Origin: Halobellus sp. LT62 | GTDB lineage: Archaea > Halobacteriota > Halobacteria > Halobacteriales > Haloferacaceae | DNA length: 64,000 bases | NCBI RefSeq assembly: GCF_037031285.1 | Contig: NZ_JAYEZO010000001.1 | Location: 992,001-1,056,000, forward strand | Direction of reading: 5' to 3' | In this document: piece after piece, positions 34,269-43,035 of the stretch | How positions within the stretch are numbered: position 1 is the first letter of the stretch | Layout: each line of letters opens with the position of its first letter | Position numbers and translations under genes: made by a program | Notes under the pieces: model-generated | The model's database searches: none | The model's input: only the letters and a program-made list of their open reading frames with translations | What the model was told of the DNA's origin: nothing

Positions 34269-35033
34269 ATGACGATGACAGACCAACCCATTAAATTACA
34301 ATCTGTCGAGCGGGTATCCGAGATTATCGAATTACTGCAGCGGAACGGACCGCTCGGGGCCACAGAGATCACCGAGGCGCTCGATATCCCGACGAGCACC
34401 GCACACGACTACCTCTCGTCGCTGCACGACCTCGAGTACCTCGTAAAGACCGATCGGAAGTACGATCTAGGGCTCAGACTGCTCGATCACGGGATGGCCG
34501 CCCGGGACCGCCATCCGATCGCGTCGATCGGCAAGCAGACGCTCGCGTCGTTAGCGAAAGACACCGGCGAGGCCACGTATCTCGTGACCGAAGAGCACGG
34601 CCGAGCCGTCTACCTCGATTACGCTCACGGAGAGCACGCCGTGCAGACACACGCACGTATCGGTACTCGATCGTACCTTCATCAGTTGGCTTCGGGTAAG
34701 AGCATCCTCGCGTACCTCCCGGAGGAACGGGTTCACGAAATCGTCGACAGACACGGCCTGCCGCAGCGCACCCCCCGAACGATCGATACCCGCGAGGCGC
34801 TGCTCGAAGAGCTCGAAGCGACGCGTGAGCGAGGCTACGCGATCAACGATCAAGAAGCGGTCGAGGGGGCGCGAGCGGTCGGGAAAGCGGTCGTCGTCGC
34901 CGGTGAGGTCGTCGGAGCAATAAGCGTCGTCGGCCCGGCGAACCGGCTGACGGATCAACAGCTCGCAGACGGCCTCGTCGATCAGATCCGAGGTGCCGCG
35001 AACGAACTAGAACTGAAGCTGAGTCAGAGCTGA
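34269..35033 (+). CDS. IclR-family transcriptional regulator 2
   Basis: The 254-aa product has a winged helix-turn-helix at about 10-65 (GATEITEALDIPTSTAHDYL) and an IclR effector domain (SGKSILAYLPEERVHEIVD, AISVVGPANRLTD). The ATG at 34269 is taken because the wHTH begins soon after; an ATG six bases later is also possible. It lies downstream of LigM-like gene 1 and behind two identical inverted repeats, so self-regulation and control of the O-demethylase block are likely. Convergent with rdfA. Confidence 0.88.
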   Translation: MTMTDQPIKLQSVERVSEIIELLQRNGPLGATEITEALDIPTSTAHDYLSSLHDLEYLVKTDRKYDLGLRLLDHGMAARDRHPIASIGKQTLASLAKDTGEATYLVTEEHGRAVYLDYAHGEHAVQTHARIGTRSYLHQLASGKSILAYLPEERVHEIVDRHGLPQRTPRTIDTREALLEELEATRERGYAINDQEAVEGARAVGKAVVVAGEVVGAISVVGPANRLTDQQLADGLVDQIRGAANELELKLSQS

Positions 35034-35085
35034 GTCGGACGAGGCGGATACGTAGAACGGGTTTGTGTTGGATTAGCGCGGATCT

Positions 35086-35170
35086 GTGGCGACTCAGGGC
35101 GAACCCGTGACGGAGTCGAACGAACCAGTAGCGACTCAGAGCAGATCAGTAGCGATTCAGCGCGAGCTCA
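35086..35170. repeat. 21-bp degenerate tandem repeats abutting the rdfA stop
   Basis: Four units start at 35086, 35107, 35128 and 35149, three of them beginning GT(G/A)GCGA(C/T)TCAG. The last ends in the TCA that is the rdfA stop codon on the minus strand. It fills the convergent space between IclR 2 and rdfA. Confidence 0.7.
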
Positions 35171-35785
35171 CGACTGCTGGCAGTCGCACCCGCGCTTTTC
35201 GAGAAATTCGGCGACGGAGTACTGTGACCCGCAGCGCTGACACAGGACCTGCATATCGAGGAGGACCTCGAACTCGTCGACGTCGACCCGACCGGTCTCT
35301 CGGAGCTTTTCGATCCGCTCTTCGGTCACCGAGAGCGTCCGTGTCATCAGCCGCTGGATGCTCTGGAGGTCTTTCTCGACCTTTTCATCGTCGGAGAGCT
35401 GCCGATACTCCGCGTCGCGATACTCGGTGAGGTACGAGCGGATCGCCTGATAACTGACGAAGTTCGATTCGAGTGTGTCAACATCGATACTATTCTGCTC
35501 GAGTCGACTCCGTGCGTCGGTTTTTACCCCCGTACTCACGTCGTCATCTGTGAGGTTCTGATATGTCGTTGAAACGTCACTTTCGAGGGCGCTCATTCCA
35601 GCGTCGATGAGCGTCTGTTCGAGCAGGCGTTCGTTGAAATAATCCGCGAGATCGCGGAGACTCATCCGCTCGACACCGTCCCCGGTCCACAGAGCCTCCA
35701 GTTCATCCCCCAGACCGTCGAGGTCGTACTCGTCGATCAGCCGCGCCACCTTGCTCGACGGTCGGTTGTCGGTCGCATCTGTCAT
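35168..35785 (-). CDS. rdfA: rod-determining factor RdfA
   Basis: The 205-aa product matches haloarchaeal RdfA, reported to be needed for rod-shaped cells. It has an N-terminal segment SSKVARLIDEYDLDGLGDEL, a central helical part and a C-terminal zinc-ribbon-like end (CQRCGSQYSVAEFLEKRGCDC). The ATG at 35785 is favoured by AAGGA 9 nt upstream over ATGs at 35791 and 35812. It lies 75 bp downstream of the SMC-like gene on the same strand, the pairing seen in other haloarchaea. Assignment is from memory of the family, with no search. Confidence 0.85.
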   Translation of the reverse strand: MTDATDNRPSSKVARLIDEYDLDGLGDELEALWTGDGVERMSLRDLADYFNERLLEQTLIDAGMSALESDVSTTYQNLTDDDVSTGVKTDARSRLEQNSIDVDTLESNFVSYQAIRSYLTEYRDAEYRQLSDDEKVEKDLQSIQRLMTRTLSVTEERIEKLRETGRVDVDEFEVLLDMQVLCQRCGSQYSVAEFLEKRGCDCQQS

Positions 35786-35860
35786 TGCCATCCTTTCGCC
35801 GAAGAGGCTCAAAAATGTACTGGGGTTCGTCGATCGAGGCGGTTCCCGATTGAAACCGCT

Positions 35861-37810
35861 TCAGATGGACGTCACGCGCGCGAATTCGTCGGCGAGTGCT
35901 TGGGCGTCCTCGGGCAGCAGCGCGACGACGAGGAAGTCCGCGTAGTCCGCGAAGTACTCGACCAGCGCCGCGATTCGGTCGGAGTCGATCGCTTCCAGCG
36001 AGTCCAACAGCATGAACGGCACCGTCTCGTGGAGGTCGTGGACGAGATAGCCCGCCAGCGCGAAGATCAGTCCCGTGACCTCGCGTTCGCTCTCCGAGAG
36101 GTGGTCGATCGTGTCCTCGTAGGCCGCCCCATTTTCGGTCGTCCGCACGATGTGCAGCTCGAAGCGCGTCTGGCCCTCGTTCGCCCCAGTGCCCTCGATC
36201 CGCTCGATCCAGATCCGTTCGATGTTCTCGTAGCCCAGCAGATCCAGAATCGACTCCATGTGCTCGTTGAACGAATCGACCGCCTCGGCCTCGATCTGAT
36301 CGATCTTCGTGCGCTGATCGGTGAGTTCGTCGACGAGTTCCGTGCGCTTCTCGCGAAGTTCCTCAGCTCGCTCGACGTCGTCTTCGATCTCCTCGATTTC
36401 CTCGGTGACCGAGTCGAGATCGGATTCGAGGCTGTCGATCTCGAATTCGAGTTGATTCGCCTCCTTGTGCAGCGAGAGGATCTCGTCGAAATCCGCGGAT
36501 TCGAGGTTTTCGACCTCCGATTCGAGCGATTCGACGTCTTCGGTCAGCGATTCGCGATTCGCTTTCAGCGCGTCGATCTGCTCGTCGCGGCGGTCCAGCT
36601 CCGCGTCGATGTCGTCGAGCTTTTCCTCGATGTTGCTGCGCTGGCGCTGCTTCTTCGTCGCCTCCTGTTGCTCCTGTTTCTTCTCTTCGAGCGCGCTCTT
36701 GACCTCGTTGAGGTCCTCGACTTTCTCCGTGCGGATCGATTTCAACCGCTCGATGGTGGACTCGATCTGCTCGCGCTCGACCGAGGAGCCGCAGGTCCAA
36801 CAGACCACGGTCTCGTCGTCCGCGTCGACGAGCTGGTCGGTGACAGAACCACCACCGCTTTCGGCGGCCGCGCCGCCGTCGCCCTGTAAGAGCTCGTAAT
36901 CCTCGGCTTCGAGGCGTTCCTCGTTGTACTGGATGAGGCTCCGGAGCTCGTTGATCTCGGTGTTCAGGTCCTGTCGCTCGCCGCGGAGTCGATCGATCTC
37001 CGAATCGAGATCGCGATGATCGCCCATCGGCGTCTCGGGCAGCTCGTCGAGGTCGGCTTCGAGTTCGTTCTGCTCGCGCTTGAGCGAGGAGATGCTCTCC
37101 TCTTGGCGCTCGATCTTTCGGCGGATGGATTCGAGCTCCGAACGGGTCTCGCGCAGCTCTTGGAGCTTGTCTTCGAGTTCCGCCTGCTCTTGACGGCCCT
37201 CCTCGACGTCGCGGCTGCTGTCGTCGATATCTTCTTCGAGCTCGGCGAGTTCCTCGCGCTTGTCTTCGATCTTCTCGCGGAGTTGCGTCCGGCGCTGTTC
37301 GAGCTCGGGAAGCTCTCGCTTCTTCGATTCGATGCGCGCGAGGGTGTCGTTGATGTCGCCTTTTTCCTCTTCGAGGCGGCTGATCTCCGAGCGGATGGCG
37401 TCGACGTCGACGGGGCGCATAATGACGTCGCGGAGCTGTTCGCCGCGGGCGGCGGCCTGTCTGGCGTCGTTAGTCTCTAAGAGGAACGCGAACAGATCCG
37501 CGACCTCGGGGTCGTCGAGGTAGGCGTCGCCCTCGAAGCTGACGCCGTCGCCCGCGCGGGTGAGCGTTCGCTCGTAGGTCGTGCCGTCGAGCGTGAGTTC
37601 GACTCGACCCTCGTCGGCGTCGCCTTTCAGCGAGACGCGCTGGCTGCCCATCGCGCCCATAATCGAGCGAAGGAACGAGGTACGATTGGTCGCGTTCTTG
37701 CCCGTGAGGACGGTTACGCCGGGCGGAATGTCTACCTCAGTACTATCGATACCGCCGATGTTCTCGACAGAGAAATGAGCGGCGTCTGCCAGTTGTTCTG
37801 ATGTTGCCAT
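35861..37810 (-). CDS. sph3: archaea-specific SMC-related protein
   Basis: The 649-aa product has a Rad50/SMC-type ATPase head split by a long coiled coil (about residues 140-530, heptad-rich Glu/Arg/Leu). The N-terminal P-loop reads LTGKNATNRTSFL; the C-terminal half has LSESEREVTGLIFALAG (signature region) and PFMLLDSLEAID (Walker B). The hinge carries CWTCGSS, a zinc-hook-like C-x2-C. A TTTAAATA box lies 5-12 nt upstream of the ATG on the minus strand with further AT-rich sequence behind it. It is paired with rdfA. The symbol follows haloarchaeal usage as I recall it. Confidence 0.85.
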   Translation of the reverse strand: MATSEQLADAAHFSVENIGGIDSTEVDIPPGVTVLTGKNATNRTSFLRSIMGAMGSQRVSLKGDADEGRVELTLDGTTYERTLTRAGDGVSFEGDAYLDDPEVADLFAFLLETNDARQAAARGEQLRDVIMRPVDVDAIRSEISRLEEEKGDINDTLARIESKKRELPELEQRRTQLREKIEDKREELAELEEDIDDSSRDVEEGRQEQAELEDKLQELRETRSELESIRRKIERQEESISSLKREQNELEADLDELPETPMGDHRDLDSEIDRLRGERQDLNTEINELRSLIQYNEERLEAEDYELLQGDGGAAAESGGGSVTDQLVDADDETVVCWTCGSSVEREQIESTIERLKSIRTEKVEDLNEVKSALEEKKQEQQEATKKQRQRSNIEEKLDDIDAELDRRDEQIDALKANRESLTEDVESLESEVENLESADFDEILSLHKEANQLEFEIDSLESDLDSVTEEIEEIEDDVERAEELREKRTELVDELTDQRTKIDQIEAEAVDSFNEHMESILDLLGYENIERIWIERIEGTGANEGQTRFELHIVRTTENGAAYEDTIDHLSESEREVTGLIFALAGYLVHDLHETVPFMLLDSLEAIDSDRIAALVEYFADYADFLVVALLPEDAQALADEFARVTSI

Positions 37811-37848
37811 TGTTTTCTATTTAAACCACGACTACAAAATAATTCGGA

Positions 37849-37865
37849 CCAATTTCGGAAATTGG
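37849..37865. promoter_or_regulatory. palindrome CCAATTT-CGG-AAATTGG upstream of the SMC-like gene
   Basis: Seven-base arms flank CGG, 39-55 nt upstream of the ATG on the minus strand, just behind the TATA region. A plausible operator; no candidate regulator is known. Confidence 0.4.
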
Positions 37866-39216
37866 ATTTGTTGAAATACTCTTGTTGTCTTGCAGTTTGA
37901 TGAGAATCCAGTTTTCATCGGACCCGTGTTATCTGGTAGCGAAGTCTCTTTCTTCAATGTTAACGCTGAAGTATTTCAACTGAGTCGGCATTACAGATAC
38001 GCTTACAATTGTCCCGAAAGCTGGGGGGTCGCGACGCTCTTTTGAGTACTCTATCAAGACACCCTCTGAAGTCAGAAATATACTACGTAGGAGCGGTATT
38101 TTATACCATTGCTATAAAAACGTATAGAAATTATTAGCGAATCTGTTTATTTAATTTAGAGCCTGTCCTCTATATGGTTAGTATTTATGAAAACTCTGAA
38201 TGAAATTAAAAGAACAAAGTTACACCGAGGTAAATTTAACATTCCATAACACACATTTTAATTTTTGCACTTATGCTCTCTCCATATTGCGTCTATCTGC
38301 TGTGCGAAATAGTATTATTGTGATACTATTCCATTGCTGGTATGCCATTTTCTATACTATCTTATGCCATTATTCCCTGCCACCGACCCCTTCCTATGAG
38401 GGTCTCCTGTTACTGGGAACTTTTCAGAAGACACACTTTATCGCACTAACTCCGATATTCCTGCAGTACTCACGCCTGCTATTGGTATGAAAATAGCCAA
38501 CAATAATCTCTAGAATAGTTTCTCTTCACTTGAAAAGCGGGACCAAAGAGAAACTTCTATACGTCTGTTTTTGAACTTAATTTTCCAACAAATAAAATAT
38601 CTCACGACCACTAAAACTGAGACAACAAAAACTGCTTTCCAAAGTCTACCTTCCCCCAGCTATACTTACTACTCACTGATTGTCTAGGAATAGAACACAA
38701 ACGCTGTCTGAAACGCTCCCATCAATGTCAAATCTATTTTAATACATACTACATCTAGCTTATCTACTACTCTTTAGGTAGTCCACTCACCACGTCCCTA
38801 TGGGTAATCCTTGAATAGTATTGGAAAATCGATATCGGCAATTACGATATTTTATTCAGCTTGCAACCCACTGTCAAAACGGCCCGCCGAAGGCTATGGT
38901 TCATCAAGTTGGGTTTCAAAAACGAGGACTGCTGTAACTTTCTCCCTCTCACGCTCTCAGACGGATATTATTTGGATTTGCTAATACCGACTGATATGCG
39001 TCGTCGATATCCTGGTCAGAAAGATAGACGTGTCAACTTGGCACACGTGAGCTTGGAATCCACCCAAACCACATACACATCTGAACTTCCGTGAAGTAGT
39101 TCGCCAGATACGTCGCCCTACTCTGTCTGACGTGATGTAGGTTCACTGGTTTCTCGATTCCTGCACATTCTCTTGCTTTATCAAATACTTTGAGTCGAAT
39201 ATACTGATAAGGATGT
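37866..39216. other. 1.35-kb AT-rich region without convincing genes
   Basis: Base composition drops sharply here. The longest frames (about 96 codons at 38200 and 77 at 38861) have hydrophobic or basic, cysteine-containing products without the acidic bias of all neighbours, so I regard them as non-coding. It is likely imported DNA or decayed insertion material at the boundary of the accessory region. Confidence 0.6.
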
Positions 39217-39481
39217 GTTGAAATCCTCTTCTTCGGACATATTCTTCTCCAAAACAGCTATTCGCTGAAGATTATGCACTCGCAGTATGTCACTGAACTC
39301 ACCGAATGCATCGAGATCCTGCAGGCTGCCGGTGACTTGGAAGTCGCTGATATCGGTCGAATGACGGCTTGTTGCACCGTCCGCGGATGTTGAGGACGCG
39401 ATTGCGGCCTTGTTTGATCATCACGAGCGTCAATGGCGCACACGAACTGGATCGATGATGCCCGGCGGGGAGGATTTCAAC
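39217..39481. mobile_element. decayed insertion element or MITE with 12-bp terminal inverted repeats
   Basis: GTTGAAATCCTC (39217-39228) and GAGGATTTCAAC (39470-39481) are perfect inverted repeats at the ends of a 265-bp unit, with 7 of the next 12 bases also matching. Inside, one frame reads MHSQYVTELTECIEIL and EVADIGR, perhaps a piece of a transposase, then breaks up. No target duplication was recognised. It is probably an internally deleted insertion sequence of unknown family. Confidence 0.55.
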
Positions 39482-39544
39482 TAACCGCCTGTCTTGATTA
39501 CGTGTCTCGATCTAGGTTTCAGTAACTGGTTACTGGTTACGTAA

Positions 39545-39802
39545 TCAGTAATTGATCACTGATGAGCAGAGAGGGCAAGTTGGTTTCTCGTAATATGATT
39601 CGGTCACGGATGTGCGAGTTTCCAGAGCCCCATTGGACGACACCAAGAACGGAAGATACACCGGGAGGAGTACCCACGGGACGGACGGGCCGAGCGGCGT
39701 GGCGACCACGAGGACGCTACCGACGGCGATGAGGGCGACCGACCCGACCGCAGCGCCAACGAACCGCCGGTTGAGCGGTGAGAGGTCGGTCGACTGGAGC
39801 GG
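39545..39802 (-). pseudogene. fragment of a membrane protein
   Basis: A leftward frame contains two clear hydrophobic segments (VGAAVGSVALIAVGSVLVV and VPWVLLPVYLPFLVSS) after LSPLNRR, which look like part of a haloarchaeal integral membrane protein. The upstream part of the same frame is low-quality and Ser-rich, so the gene has lost its start. It lies between the decayed insertion element and helicase and integrase scraps, in a zone of rearrangement. Confidence 0.4.
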
Positions 39803-40002
39803 GATGTCGATGACGATTCCTGCGCGGATGGTCGGGGCCTGTGGCCTCGTTGTCAAAGAGACCGAAGATGTGACGGCGGCAGAGTCGCACTTAGCGGTTG
39901 AGGGCCCGATGGCGCTGCTGCAACTCGATGAATCGGAGCGGACCTCACTGTGCAACTCCCCGAGCCCCCGGAGGATGTCCCTGAACCCGAGGCGTCCGGA
40001 TT

Positions 40003-40198
40003 ATGACGATCCATTCCGCGAAGGGACTCGAGTTCCCGATCGTCACCGTCCCCGATCTCGGGAGTGACTTCAACTTCGGTCGTTCCGTCGACGACCATAG
40101 CTACGTTCGACTCGTGAATGGAACTTATGACGCGCCGCCGGTGCCGGCGGTCGGTGGGCCAAATCCGAGCGATGTGTTCTCGATCGAGAAGACGCCGA
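40003..40198 (+). pseudogene. fragment of a UvrD/RecB-like helicase
   Basis: The frame reads TIHSAKGLEFPIVTVPDLG, the motif V region (SAKGLEF) of UvrD/PcrA/RecB-type superfamily 1 helicases, followed by SYVRLVNGTYDAPPVPAVG. The whole helicase would need several hundred more residues; only about 65 remain. Near 40200 similarity passes to an integrase in another frame, marking a deletion joint. Confidence 0.55.
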
Positions 40199-40202
40199 CC
40201 AC

Positions 40203-40778
40203 GTCCGGGATCTCTATGAGGCCGCCGAATCGGACACCGAACGCTTCCTGCTGCTCGCGCTCGGGGCGTGGGGGCTTCGCCGCAGCGAGGTCGCTGCGTT
40301 GCACGTCTCACAGTTTATCCCAAACGCCGACCCACCCCAGATTGAATTCGAAGAGCGAAAGAATGGCCCCTCCAGCGTGCAGCTGCTGTTCGGCATCGAT
40401 CTCTACCTGAATCGTATTGAGGAACTCGACACCGATGATTGGAACGGCTATTTGTTCCCCTCCCCGGCCGCCGAGAGTGGGCATATCACGCCGGGGACGG
40501 TGAACAATCGGTTTCGGTCGCTCGTCGAGCGTGCCGGGGTCACAATCGAAGGAGAGGAGCCGACCCCGCACGCCTGTCGGAGCTTCTGGTATCGAGTCAA
40601 CCAGGGCGCGATCGCTGACCTCCAAGAGAGCGTCGACGTTGTCGCCGAGGAACAAGGGAGTGCCTCCTCACAGGTCGTCAGCGAGAACTACCTCGGTGAG
40701 GAACAGGCGCGTCGGGCACGCCGCGAGCATATGCGAGCGCGTCTGTCTGAAGCCTTCTCAGTGGTCAACTCGGTGTAA
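40203..40778 (+). pseudogene. truncated tyrosine recombinase (phage integrase family)
   Basis: The frame from 40203 reads RDLYEAAESDTERFLLLAL then AWGLRRSEVAALH (catalytic Arg I), HACRSFWY (the H-x-x-R box) and SENYLG with the likely nucleophilic tyrosine. It is the C-terminal catalytic domain of about 190 residues; the N-terminal core-binding domain is missing and the upstream DNA codes for a helicase scrap. It may be the remnant of the integrase that brought in the AT-richer genes to the right. Confidence 0.65.
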
Positions 40779-41004
40779 GTATCACACTACAGAGTCAGAT
40801 CGAGTGATGGGATCTCATAAAAGGTTGTCACGGAGTCTATTTCACGATCTCATAGCTGAATCAGCCACACGAATCTGCTTGCGAACTTACCAGCGGGTCC
40901 TATGAATTCTGGTTCTACAACTACTTAACCACCTTAAAAAGGCATACCCTCAAACTTCTCTTCAACTGCGCAATATCTAATTAATACGCTTCGTCATAAG
41001 CCTA

Positions 41005-41652
41005 TTAGATGGAATCCTTGACAATAGGTGGGGTAGGTCCACTTGAATTTTCAGGGTAGTATTCTTCACAGATATCTGTCACTTCTTCTTGTGATGGGAT
41101 TTGGTTATCATCTATTTTGACAACATCATATGGTTCAAGTATGTAGACTAGTTCGCCGATGAGTTTTGCATCTTCATCATATGGCCAGAAGTCAGCGTAC
41201 AGAGCGTTCATCCGATATATTGCATCTGGGTCATCGATTTCAGCATCCTTGAGATAGAAACTGTCAGACAGTCCGGAAGATCTCAATTCTTCTCCACTCT
41301 GGTACATAACTACCGAAAGAAATTCGGCTAGCCCCCATTCATTGACAAATGTTTGATGATAATCGTCGGCAATAAGGAAGAAGTTTAACTCCTCTGCCTC
41401 TTCATAAAATGCTTTAACTCCCTCTGCACTGTCGATGACGATAGTTTCCTCAGGCCCATTTCGGACTTCGTAATGTGGATCGTCAACGATTAATTCACGT
41501 GTGAAGATTTCCTCCCACTCCCCACCTTGTTCCAGAGCGACATGGTGCAGGTAATTCCAGAGGATTGCACTACGGTGTGGATTCTCTTCTTCCTGTGCTC
41601 TGTTTTCTACGTTCTCCATCCATCTCTCAAGACGCTCTAAATCTTGCTTCAT
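41005..41652 (-). CDS. SnoaL/NTF2-like hypothetical protein
   Basis: The 215-aa acidic product starts MKQDLERLERWMENVENR. Its pattern (LHHVALEQGGEWEEIF, TIVIDSAEGVKAFYEEAEE, FWPYDEDAKLIGELVYI) is compatible with an NTF2/SnoaL-like cone fold, found in cyclases, dehydratases and small binding proteins. Codon use is distinctly more AT-rich than the 1-35 kb genes, as for the next genes, suggesting transfer as a group. It is downstream of the VOC gene on the same strand. An enzyme acting on a hydrophobic acid of this module is possible but unproven. Confidence 0.7.
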   Translation of the reverse strand: MKQDLERLERWMENVENRAQEEENPHRSAILWNYLHHVALEQGGEWEEIFTRELIVDDPHYEVRNGPEETIVIDSAEGVKAFYEEAEELNFFLIADDYHQTFVNEWGLAEFLSVVMYQSGEELRSSGLSDSFYLKDAEIDDPDAIYRMNALYADFWPYDEDAKLIGELVYILEPYDVVKIDDNQIPSQEEVTDICEEYYPENSSGPTPPIVKDSI

Positions 41653-41865
41653 ATTGCTCCAGTGTCATAGAATGTGCCAATTAATAATAAATGTTTGGAT
41701 AATGACAAGGCGTGTTTAGTTAAGTAGTAGAATAATATGCCATCCAGAGTCTCTGTACGGTGGATAATGCCAAGTTAGATGAGTTTGTAGCCTAAGTTAG
41801 TAACTCAATCAACGCAGACTCGCACTCAAAGTAGATTGAGGGTATCCCGTTTGCATATCCACCTA

Positions 41866-42369
41866 TTAGTCGAGATTATAGACACGGTCTGGTTCGTCAT
41901 TGGCGACATCTACGATCTCTAAGATCGTGCCATTCATTACGTCACGTGTATCTAAGTACCAAAATTCTCCATCACCAAATTCCGCCTGTTGAAGAAGTGG
42001 AACTCCGGCGTTCTTGTATTCGTTGACAGCATTATGCGGGTCATCAAATGAGAAACATACAATATGGTGAAGTCCTTCGCCATAGGTTTTGAGATGATTA
42101 GTATAGGCGCTTTCCCCCTCTAATGGTTCGACCAATTCGATTTGAAAAGAACCAATGTTGGCCAGTCCTGCACGAAATGTGTAGTCTACCTCTTCTCCTT
42201 GATACGTTGTGTTCTTTAGTTTTGGTGGCTCAAATCGGAAAACAACCCAAGAGTCTAATCCGAGGATCGCACTAAAGCGGTCCATTCCGTCGTCAAGATC
42301 CTTTACAACAATTCCAACCTGATCGACACTGGGTATGCTTATATCCTCAGATTTGTAACCGGATTCCAT
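41866..42369 (-). CDS. VOC-superfamily protein 2
   Basis: The 167-aa product has VDQVGIVVKDLDDGMDRFSAIL at the start (strand-helix of the first VOC module), HHIVCFSFDD in the middle and NGTILEIVD at the end, with ligands like methylmalonyl-CoA epimerase and glyoxalase relatives. It is in the AT-richer module between the SnoaL-like gene and the second LigM-like gene, all leftward. Racemase, isomerase or dioxygenase activity are all open. The start at 42369 (MESGYKSEDIS) gives normal length. Confidence 0.8.
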   Translation of the reverse strand: MESGYKSEDISIPSVDQVGIVVKDLDDGMDRFSAILGLDSWVVFRFEPPKLKNTTYQGEEVDYTFRAGLANIGSFQIELVEPLEGESAYTNHLKTYGEGLHHIVCFSFDDPHNAVNEYKNAGVPLLQQAEFGDGEFWYLDTRDVMNGTILEIVDVANDEPDRVYNLD

Positions 42370-43035
42370 AACCGTCGATCGTGTCTAAAACAGATAATTC
42401 TTTCGGCAAAGCAATAGACCGTAAAGAGGTACCCGAGACAGGCGATGCTCTCGTTGATACGATGTTCGGTGTGGACTTCACAAAGGGATCCTCAGGGCCT
42501 CAGAACGGGATCTCGCTACCGATCAGCTCGCAAGACAAGAAACGAGTAGAGCCGACCTCATCCACACAAAAACGGCGAATATAAGACACTATGCCTGTAT
42601 GAATTTATATAACGGTTGTTAGGTTTCTTTGAAGCCAATACTGAATATGTGGAGGCAGACGCGGAACACCCCTCCCATACGTTTTATTCAATCGCAACCC
42701 CCCAACATTCTTTAAACTCCCTTGCAAATAGTAGTTGAGCAGGTCTACGATTGGCATCATTAACTAACTCTACGACCTGCTCATTTCTAAAAATGTGTAA
42801 CTAGATAGTGCGTGGTTGAGTCTGTTATCAGTAACGGGGCTAGTATGGAGTCTCGAAAAGCATCATCGTTTGTTGAATGACGCTTCATTACCCCTGACCA
42901 CAAATACTCTACCTAGCTGCCCAGTTAGACCTTCTCCTTAACGATTGGTCGAGTATGGCTAACCGATTTTGAGGATAGTATTCTTCGAGATGACAATGAA
43001 TTCCTCTTGTGGGGGGGACGTCGTCTTTGTGTATC
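42370..43035. other. 666-bp intergenic stretch without a supported gene
   Basis: A 67-codon rightward frame at 42381 (MSKTDNSFGKAIDRKEV) lacks similarity I recognise and ends near a GAATTTATATAAC box at 42601-42613. The rest is AT-rich, with an isolated run of seven G near 43012. It may be a 3' and promoter zone between the leftward LigM-like and VOC genes plus decayed sequence. Confidence 0.5.

Noticed and set aside
38200-38490. 96-codon frame in the AT-rich region
   Set aside because: The product is hydrophobic with many Tyr, Phe and Cys and no acidic bias, unlike every neighbour, and it has no recognisable promoter; likely chance in AT-rich DNA.
42381-42584. 67-codon frame between VOC 2 and LigM-like gene 2
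   Set aside because: No domain, no clear promoter ahead of it and atypical composition. It is kept only as a remark in the gap entry.
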